From NCBI GenBank assembly GCA_947305045.1, contig CAMZCW010000164.1, forward strand, positions 1 to 5,505: DNA of 5,505 nucleotides, given 5' to 3'. How positions within the stretch are numbered: position 1 is the stretch's first letter; every line of letters begins with the position of its first letter. A program made the translations under genes and the position numbers. The notes beneath the pieces were generated by a model. It was not told the origin of the DNA. It saw only the letters and a program-made list of their open reading frames with translations, and did no database searches. Positions 1-5,505 of this stretch are shown here, piece after piece. Source of the stretch: an uncultured Bacteroidales bacterium. GTDB lineage: Bacteria > Bacteroidota > Bacteroidia > Bacteroidales > UBA932.

Positions 1-3000
1 GGTCCAGATCGCGGAACAGCAGCGTGGCACGCTTGTAGGTAGCGAAACGACGGGCAAAGCCGATGGTGAGGACATCGTCACGGAGGGTATCCATGATGGT
101 CACCAGCTCAGACGGGCTGTAATGGTTGCTGATGGTGTTGTCCTGCAGGCGTTCGCGGATGAAGGCCATCAGCTTCACTTTCAGGAGCTTCTTCACGCTC
201 CATACCTCCTTGTCCGACACCCCGTAGATGCCCTCGAAGCAGGACTTGTCGTAGTGGTGGGTGGCAAACTGAGGGCCGAACACCTTGGCGTGTACCGGCT
301 TCCACTCAGGAGCGCACCAAGTAGGATAATGCACGCCGTTGGTGACGTAGCTCACAAAGAGTTCCTCCGGCAGATAGCCCGGATACATGTGAGCGAAAAT
401 GTCCTGGGACACCTTGCCGTGCAGCATGGAAACACCGTTCACGTTCTGCGAGATATTGGCGGCAAGGTTGCTCATGGAGAATTTCTCGTTCACATCCAGC
501 GGGTTGTCCTTACCCAGGGACATGAGGGTTTCCCAGTCCACTTTCAGGCGCTCCGGATAGTGGCCGATATACTGGCGCAGGAGACCTTCGTCAAAGGCAT
601 CGTGGCCTGCAGGAACCGGCGTGTGGGTGGTAAACAGCGAGCTGGCGCGCACCACTTCCAGGGCCTCGGTGAAATCCAGGTTGTCTTTCTCGATGTACTC
701 ACGCAGACGCTCCATGCCGATGAACGCGGCGTGGCCCTCGTTGCAGTGGTACACCTGCGGGTCCAGACCCAGCTTACGGAGGGCACGGATACCGCCCACG
801 CCCAGCAGGAGTTCCTGCTTGAGGCGGTTCTCCCAGTTGCCGCCATAGAGGTGATAGGTAACCTCGCGGTCTTCCGGGATATTGGCTTCATAGTCCGTAT
901 CCATCAGGTACAGGTCCGTACGGCCCACTTCCACCTTCCACAGGCGGGCGGTCAGGTTACGGCCGGGGAAAGCCACGGAGGTGGTTACCCAGTTACCGTC
1001 CTTGTCCAGTACCGGCACGGCGGGAATCTTGGTGAAGTCCTGGGCATCGTAGCCGGCCACCTGGTAACCCTGTGCGCTGAGCACCTGGTTAAAGTAACCG
1101 TAACGATACAGCAGGCCCACTGCCACCAGGTTCACGTTCATGTCGGACGTCTCCTTGAGGTAGTCGCCGGCCAGGATACCCAGACCACCGGAGTAAATCT
1201 TGAGCGAGGTATCCAGGCCATACTCCATGCAGAAGTACGCGATGGAAGGTTCCTTGCGCTGGGCCTTGGCGGCCATATAGGTGTCGAATTCGTCCAGGAC
1301 AGCCTTCATCTGGGCAAGGAATTCCTTGTCCTCGGAGAGTTGCTGGAAACGCTTGATACTCACGGTATCCAGCACAGCCAGCGGGTTATGGCCGCTAGTA
1401 TGCCAGACTTCCGGGTCGATGCTGCGGAACAGCGCCTTTGCGCTCTCGTTCCAGCACCACCACAGGTTCTTAGACAGTTTCTCAAGCCGGGACAGCTTTT
1501 CCGGAAGGTGACGGGTCACCAGGATGCTGCGCCAGCTGGGATTGGTTACGTCTGCTTTAAAATACTGCATTGTCTTCTTCTTTTGTTGATAGGAATCACT
1601 ACGCTCCTGTACACGGGACAGGGCGAGGGAATACGCCTCCTTATAATATTGAATCTGATGGTCCCACAGGGCGATCTGTGCAACCTCCCGGGCATTCTCC
1701 CGGTACACTTTGCGTGTCTTTTTGTCCAGCGACGCCATCTCGCGGATGCGCGCTGCAGTGCCCTCCACCACTTCCTGGTAATTGCTGTCGTTGCGCTCCA
1801 GGACGGTGATGCCGGGGTGTTTCTTCTTGTAATGGGTTTGGACCCACAGACCAAAACCGGCCAGCGTGGTGGTAAGCGTAGGGATGCGGAAGGCCAGAGC
1901 CTCCAGCGGCGTGTAGCCCCAAGGCTCATAGTAGGACGGGAACAGGGCCAGGTCCATCCCGCACAGGAGCTGATAGTACGGCATATTGAAGATACCGTCG
2001 TCTCCGTTCAGGTAGGAAGGGATGAAATACACCTTCACTTTGTCACCGATGGCATTGCTCAGGCCCACCTCACGCAGGCGGTTGGTGATGGTATCGTACT
2101 CCGCATTCTGCAGGTAGTGGGAACTCTGGCACTGGTAGTGGATGTCTCCATCGCCGTCCAGCTTGGCCTGCAGGCCCTTGTCCGGACCGTGATGGCCGGA
2201 AGGGATCATGATAAAGGCCTGGATGCTGCGTCCGGTGTCTTCTCCGCGGTTTACGCGGTCCAGGGCGTCAATGAACACATCGATTCCCTTGTTCCGGTAT
2301 TCGTAACGGCCGCCGATGCAGATGAACAGGGCGTCCGAGGGAACTTCTTCCGCGCTCATGGCCGTAGCCACCTCTACCAGCCGTGCGCGAGCGGCGTCGT
2401 GCTGCTCCCTGTAATCATCGTCGTTGGCGGGAGTGAAGCTGTTCTCGAAGCCGTTCGGGGTAACGATGTCCACCGGACGCAGGAACTGGGCGCACTCCCG
2501 GGCGGTGATGTCGCTCACCGTAGTGAACACGTCCGCATTCTCGGCCGATTTTTTCTCCAGGGAGTAAATAGCCTTTACATTAAAACGGGCGGCCATCTCG
2601 TCCCCGTTGTATGTGCTCAACTGGTCGTACAGCGGCAGGTTGTTGCCGGCAATGCATCGGCCCATCATGGTGGCATGGGTTGTGAAAGCCGTAGCCACGG
2701 GGATACCCGCTTTCTTCAGGTGCAGGATGCCTGCACCCGTCTGCCACTCATGGAACTGGGCAACGACTTTCTCGCCGCCTTTGAGGTTGTAGTTCCAGAA
2801 GCTCTCAATCACCTTGCCGGCAATAATGCCAAATACAGCCGATTCCTTATAATCCCAGTTGCCGGAAATGGAATCTACGCCGTAGTCCCTCCACAAGCCG
2901 CCAAGAATGTCGTCGGCCTGCGGCAGGAAGGACTTGTAATCTACCAGAATGGCAACGGGCTTGCCGGGAATATTCCATCGGCCCACGCGGAAACGGATAC

Positions 3001-3214
3001 CCTCTGCAGCGGCCTGGGCTTTCCAGGAACGGTACAGCCTGGGATCCTCCAGGAAATCCGGATTTCCGGCACGGTGCATCCACACATCCGGGCCGATAAA
3101 AATGTGATGCCGTCCCAGCTCTTCACTCAAATGGAGGGCCTTGGTGGCGACAACCGTATAGATGCCGCCGACCTTGTTACAGACCTCCCAGCTTACTTCA
3201 AATAAATAATCCAT
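1..3214 (-). CDS. GT3 glycogen synthase fused to GT35 alpha-glucan phosphorylase (3' end outside window)
   Basis: I translated the minus strand from ATG 3214-3212 and found 1071 codons with no stop before the left edge. Residues 1-545 read as a GT3 (eukaryote-type) glycogen synthase: EVSWEVCNKVGGIYTV at 6-21, HEW at 155-157, FTTHATMMGR at 177-186, GGRYEYRNKG at 301-310 (nucleotide-sugar Arg303/Lys309), and SYYEPWGYTPLE at 427-438 with the E-x7-E pair Glu430/Glu438. A polar, Lys-rich linker (about 535-560) follows. Next come a DUF3417-like segment (NLWWCWN, 583-589) and a TIGR02094-type GT35 phosphorylase: GGLGILAGD 676-684, NEGHAAF 825-831, FTTHTPVPAGH 861-871, TNGVH 958-962 and GFARRFATYKR 1052-1062. 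Arg1056 and Lys1061 align with the phosphate-site Arg569/Lys574 of muscle phosphorylase. The PLP-lysine region lies beyond the edge; family length suggests some 300 or more residues are missing. Expected activities: glucan elongation from a nucleotide sugar (donor unknown) and phosphorolysis to glucose-1-phosphate, in the cytoplasm; no signal peptide is seen. The start is fixed by homology beginning at residue 5 and by overlap with the upstream stop. Confidence 0.95.
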   Translation of the reverse strand, partial: MDYLFEVSWEVCNKVGGIYTVVATKALHLSEELGRHHIFIGPDVWMHRAGNPDFLEDPRLYRSWKAQAAAEGIRFRVGRWNIPGKPVAILVDYKSFLPQADDILGGLWRDYGVDSISGNWDYKESAVFGIIAGKVIESFWNYNLKGGEKVVAQFHEWQTGAGILHLKKAGIPVATAFTTHATMMGRCIAGNNLPLYDQLSTYNGDEMAARFNVKAIYSLEKKSAENADVFTTVSDITARECAQFLRPVDIVTPNGFENSFTPANDDDYREQHDAARARLVEVATAMSAEEVPSDALFICIGGRYEYRNKGIDVFIDALDRVNRGEDTGRSIQAFIMIPSGHHGPDKGLQAKLDGDGDIHYQCQSSHYLQNAEYDTITNRLREVGLSNAIGDKVKVYFIPSYLNGDDGIFNMPYYQLLCGMDLALFPSYYEPWGYTPLEALAFRIPTLTTTLAGFGLWVQTHYKKKHPGITVLERNDSNYQEVVEGTAARIREMASLDKKTRKVYRENAREVAQIALWDHQIQYYKEAYSLALSRVQERSDSYQQKKKTMQYFKADVTNPSWRSILVTRHLPEKLSRLEKLSKNLWWCWNESAKALFRSIDPEVWHTSGHNPLAVLDTVSIKRFQQLSEDKEFLAQMKAVLDEFDTYMAAKAQRKEPSIAYFCMEYGLDTSLKIYSGGLGILAGDYLKETSDMNVNLVAVGLLYRYGYFNQVLSAQGYQVAGYDAQDFTKIPAVPVLDKDGNWVTTSVAFPGRNLTARLWKVEVGRTDLYLMDTDYEANIPEDREVTYHLYGGNWENRLKQELLLGVGGIRALRKLGLDPQVYHCNEGHAAFIGMERLREYIEKDNLDFTEALEVVRASSLFTTHTPVPAGHDAFDEGLLRQYIGHYPERLKVDWETLMSLGKDNPLDVNEKFSMSNLAANISQNVNGVSMLHGKVSQDIFAHMYPGYLPEELFVSYVTNGVHYPTWCAPEWKPVHAKVFGPQFATHHYDKSCFEGIYGVSDKEVWSVKKLLKVKLMAFIRERLQDNTISNHYSPSELVTIMDTLRDDVLTIGFARRFATYKRATLLFRDLD

Positions 3215-3234
3215 TATTTCTTCTTCCGCTTCTT
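3212..3234 (-). promoter_or_regulatory. TAATG stop-start overlap with purine-rich leader
   Basis: The GH57 stop TAA (3216-3214) shares its last A with the ATG (3214-3212) of the fusion gene. The codons for the GH57 basic tail read AAGAAGCGGAAGAAGAAA, so a nearly pure purine tract lies directly before the start and may help ribosome loading or reinitiation. The first codons downstream (GATTATTTATTTGAA) are unusually AT-rich for this window, which fits weak mRNA structure at the start. The overlap is seen directly; coupling is inferred. Confidence 0.65.
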
Positions 3235-4455
3235 GGCGCCCAACTCCTCTGCTACAGTCTCCTTCACATCAAGGGCTGCCCGTTTCTCATCCAGGCGGAT
3301 TTGGAAGTCGGAAATCACGTTCATATAGTTGATGAAAGCCTCGTACGGGGTATCGTACGGGTTGAAATACTTGTGCACTTCCCCGTCGGAGAAGAATTTG
3401 GTGCACATATAATAGAAGTGGTCGCTCTCCTGCAGGTGGCCAAAGTCCTCCCAGAGCTCGGGATCGTTCACAATGGAGAGTTTCTCCGTCATGGCGTACA
3501 CCTTCTTGAAGGCTTCGTTCTGGAGTTCGTTACCCAGCCAGGCGGTAAGGTCGCGTTCTTCGTCGGCCCAGGAGATGGGGTCATCCACGGCGATATCCGA
3601 CACGGCTTTGTACTTCTTGGTGGCCTCCGAAGGCGTCACAAAACCGAAGGTGCCGTCCTTAATGACGGCGGCAGGCAGCTCACGCATAAAATCGAAGATG
3701 CCGCTCTCTGCCCCCTGGTGCTCGCCAAAGGTCTCGTAATCCATGAACAGGTTCACGATATCTCCTTCCTTGGCATTGTCCTTGAGCCAGCCTACATACT
3801 GCTCTGCGGTAACCTTGTTCTGCGAGAAGCGGAAGGCAATGTCGTCCGAGAGGGTGTAGTTGCGGAGGAGGAGCTTGAGCTTGGGCTGCGTTTCTCCGGT
3901 GTACACGTAGTTGGGGCTCTGCCAGCCCATGATGTGGCGGGCGCCTTCCGTGAGCATGGTCTTGTAACCCATGTCATATACCATTTCGCCGATGCCGTTG
4001 GAGTAGATGAGCTCCGTGTTGCGGAAAGCGGTGGGCTTTACGCCAAAGAGCTCTTCAATCTTGGCGGCGTGTTTTTCCACCTGGGCGCGGAATTCCGACT
4101 CGCTGGCCAGGGAGGCCAGGGAATGATAATAGGTTTCTGCCAGGAATTCCACCTTGCCGGTTTCCGCCAGGGCCTTGAAGCTGGCAATCACCTCCGGGCA
4201 GAAGCGCTGGAACTGCTCCAGGGCGCTGCCGGAAATGGAATACGCAATCTTGAACTTGCCCTTGTTCTTGTTGATGAGTTCCAGCATCTGCTGGTTCATG
4301 GGCAGGTAGCACTTCTGCGCTACGCGGCGCAGGATGGTGCGGTTGGCAAAGTCATCGTAATAATGGGAATCCTTGCCGATATCGAAAAATCTGTACAGGC
4401 GGAGCCGGGTGGGTTGATGGACCTGAAAATACAGGCAAATGCTCTTGGTTGCCAT
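3214..4455 (-). CDS. GH57 family alpha-amylase-type glycoside hydrolase
   Basis: This complete 413-residue protein looks like a cytoplasmic GH57 enzyme acting on alpha-1,4-glucan by the retaining mechanism; there is no signal peptide. Family landmarks run in order: QVHQP at 11-15, GKVEFLAETYYHSL at 100-113, FRNTELIYSN at 144-153, LFMDYETFGEHQ at 236-247, and SWADEERDLTAWLGN at 295-309. By position, Glu148 is the expected nucleophile and Asp239 the expected acid/base, so the catalytic pair is present. The length suits the short alpha-amylase subgroup (resembling the Methanocaldococcus jannaschii type) rather than the longer GH57 branching enzymes, amylopullulanases or 4-alpha-glucanotransferases. 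The C terminus is a basic tail, GAKKRKKK. The gene starts 6 bases after the GT4 stop, and its own stop overlaps the next start. Substrate and products cannot be read from sequence; transglycosylation is possible. The family call is firm, the exact activity less so. Confidence 0.93.
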   Translation of the reverse strand: MATKSICLYFQVHQPTRLRLYRFFDIGKDSHYYDDFANRTILRRVAQKCYLPMNQQMLELINKNKGKFKIAYSISGSALEQFQRFCPEVIASFKALAETGKVEFLAETYYHSLASLASESEFRAQVEKHAAKIEELFGVKPTAFRNTELIYSNGIGEMVYDMGYKTMLTEGARHIMGWQSPNYVYTGETQPKLKLLLRNYTLSDDIAFRFSQNKVTAEQYVGWLKDNAKEGDIVNLFMDYETFGEHQGAESGIFDFMRELPAAVIKDGTFGFVTPSEATKKYKAVSDIAVDDPISWADEERDLTAWLGNELQNEAFKKVYAMTEKLSIVNDPELWEDFGHLQESDHFYYMCTKFFSDGEVHKYFNPYDTPYEAFINYMNVISDFQIRLDEKRAALDVKETVAEELGAKKRKKK

Positions 4456-4464
4456 AATGGTTTA
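4453..4464 (-). promoter_or_regulatory. GT4/GH57 gene junction, coupled start without Shine-Dalgarno
   Basis: The GT4 stop TAA (4464-4462) is followed by ACCATT and then the GH57 ATG (4455-4453). The preceding minus-strand bases are GTTGTAAAA, with no GGAGG-like element. A-rich leaders without Shine-Dalgarno sites are usual in Bacteroidota. The spacing leaves no room for a promoter and suggests translation continues from the upstream gene. Confidence 0.6.
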
Positions 4465-5505
4465 TTTTACAACTGATTCATAAACTTTTTTGAGTTTGGC
4501 GGTGGCGCCGTTCCATTTGAGGGCGTTCACTTCGTCATAGCCCATGCGGGCGCTGAAGTCTGCCAGGGCAGGATAGCTCAGGAGGGCGTGGATATCGTCT
4601 GCCATGGCGTCCACATCCCAGAAATCTATCTTGAAGGCATATTTGAGTACTTCCGCCGCACCGGACTGCTTGGAGATGATGGACGGAACACCGGTACGCA
4701 TGGCCTCCAGCGGCGAAATGCCGAAAGGCTCCGAGATGGACGGCATGATATATACGTCCGAGAGGGCGAACATCTTCTGCACATCCACACCGCGCAGGAA
4801 ACCGGTGAAATGGAAACGGTCGCTGATGCCCAGGCGGGCGGCATGACGGATGGCGCGGTTCATCATGTCACCGCTGCCGGCCATCACAAAGCGTACGTTC
4901 TTGGTGCGCTTAAGCACCTTGGCCGCCGCCTCGATGAAATATTCAGGACCTTTCTGATAGGTAATACGGCCCAGGAACGTAACCACGGGCTCCTTGACGC
5001 CACGCTCCACCTGGAGATTCTCCCGGCCGCTGAAATCTACCGCGTTGTGCACGGTAACCACTTTGGCAGGGTCAATCCCATAGCGGGTGATAACGATGTT
5101 ACGGGTGAGGTCGCTCACGGTAACTACGCGGTCCGCCATTTCCATGCCCCGCTTCTCAATAGCGTAAACGCGGGTGTCGATATTGTCCACGCTGCCACGG
5201 TCGAACGAGGTGGCGTGCACATGGATGACGAGCGGCTTGCCGGTGAGTTCCTTGGCGGCGATACCGGCGTAATAGGTGAGCCAGTCGTGCGCATGGATAA
5301 CGTCGAATTCATCCTTGCGCTGCATGGCAATGGTGCCGCCCACCATGGCGTAGCGGGCGACCTCTTCCATCAGGTTGGCTCCGTATTTGCCGGAGAACTT
5401 GAACTTTTGTCCGTAGCTGATGGAGAAATCCTTTACCTGGCGCTTTTTCTCTTCTTCCACCAGTTTGCCAAACTCTTCCGGATCTGCGTAGGGAACCATG
5501 TTGGA
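4462..5505 (-). CDS. GT4-family glycosyltransferase, glycogen-synthase-like (5' end outside window)
   Basis: The frame is open to the right edge and gives 347 residues. The Met codon at 5499-5497 is internal: the frame continues upstream (Ser-Asn), and the N-terminal Rossmann segment with the usual glycine-rich GGLG-type loop is absent. Counting from the edge, visible features are HAHDWLTYYAG (about 71-81), the end of the N-terminal GT-B domain with IHVHATSFDR (about 94-103), GRITYQKG (about 179-186, with the Arg-x4-Lys nucleotide-sugar pair) and SEPFGISPLEAMRTGVPSI (about 258-276) with the E-x7-E motif at about 4731-4705. These place it in GT4 with a retaining GT-B fold. Similar proteins lie next to GH57 genes in Bacteroides, which supports an alpha-glucan role, but donor and acceptor are unknown; it is not a GT5 GlgA by what is visible. 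It is the first gene seen of the operon and ends 6 bases before the GH57 start. Confidence 0.92.
   Translation of the reverse strand, partial: SNMVPYADPEEFGKLVEEEKKRQVKDFSISYGQKFKFSGKYGANLMEEVARYAMVGGTIAMQRKDEFDVIHAHDWLTYYAGIAAKELTGKPLVIHVHATSFDRGSVDNIDTRVYAIEKRGMEMADRVVTVSDLTRNIVITRYGIDPAKVVTVHNAVDFSGRENLQVERGVKEPVVTFLGRITYQKGPEYFIEAAAKVLKRTKNVRFVMAGSGDMMNRAIRHAARLGISDRFHFTGFLRGVDVQKMFALSDVYIMPSISEPFGISPLEAMRTGVPSIISKQSGAAEVLKYAFKIDFWDVDAMADDIHALLSYPALADFSARMGYDEVNALKWNGATAKLKKVYESVVK

Noticed and set aside
544..891. Minus-strand 115-codon frame (also 1546-1929 and 1641-1922)
   Set aside because: All lie inside the fusion gene in other frames, with Arg/Ser/Pro-rich low-information translations typical of out-of-frame GC-rich coding DNA.
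1507..1520. Perfect inverted repeat ggtgac-gg-gtcacc as a possible terminator or operator
   Set aside because: It lies within the DUF3417 coding region (encoding VTR), has only a 2-base loop and no T-run, and is likely chance.
122..3205. Plus-strand open frame of 1027 codons, the longest closed frame in the window
   Set aside because: It is the exact codon-register complement of the GT3-GT35 gene, its translation shows no recognisable family, and the opposite strand carries continuous, ordered catalytic motifs of two known families.
4456..4461. Possible promoter between GT4 and GH57
   Set aside because: Only 6 bases are non-coding, and no Bacteroidota-type -7/-33 pair (TAnnTTTG / TTTG) is evident just upstream.
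3301..4476. Plus-strand open frame of 391 codons, starting at TTG
   Set aside because: It is a codon-register shadow of the complete GH57 gene, runs over the GT4/GH57 junction, and shows no recognisable protein motifs.
5497..5499. Met codon as the start of the GT4 gene
   Set aside because: The frame stays open to the window edge, and a start here would remove the N-terminal Rossmann segment that GT4 enzymes need.

Overview
The window is a dense run of minus-strand genes for storage alpha-glucan (glycogen/starch-type) metabolism. In transcription order, right to left, it holds: the C-terminal part of a GT4-family glycosyltransferase (cut by the right edge), a complete GH57 alpha-amylase-type hydrolase, and a very long protein (cut by the left edge) joining a eukaryote-type GT3 glycogen synthase to a DUF3417/GT35 alpha-glucan phosphorylase. 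There is no real intergenic space: 6 bases separate the first two genes, and the next pair overlaps by one base (TAATG). This is almost certainly one operon; its promoter lies beyond the right edge and its end beyond the left edge. I see no RNA genes, mobile elements, CRISPR, terminators or plus-strand genes.

Organism: the association of a GT3 glycogen synthase, a GT4 transferase and a short GH57 amylase resembles the gene set of Bacteroidales (Bacteroidota). Start codons without a clear Shine-Dalgarno sequence agree with this. Base composition is GC-rich for that group (about 45-62% in the lines I sampled), which would suit an Alistipes/Rikenellaceae-like or uncultured gut Bacteroidales genome. 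This placement is inference, not proof.

How the parts fit: the GT3 half should extend alpha-1,4-glucan from a nucleotide sugar, and the GT35 half should release glucose-1-phosphate from such glucan with inorganic phosphate. GH57 would cut or rearrange internal alpha-1,4 bonds. The GT4 enzyme is a second glucan-synthase-like transferase of unknown exact role. The window therefore encodes both polymer building and polymer breakdown, with one of each on a single polypeptide.

Reading trap: the longest stop-free plus-strand frames (122-3205 and 3301-4476) are not genes. They lie in exact codon register opposite the real minus-strand genes and stay open because those genes avoid TTA, CTA and TCA. 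The real fusion gene has no stop in the window, so a search for closed reading frames misses it.
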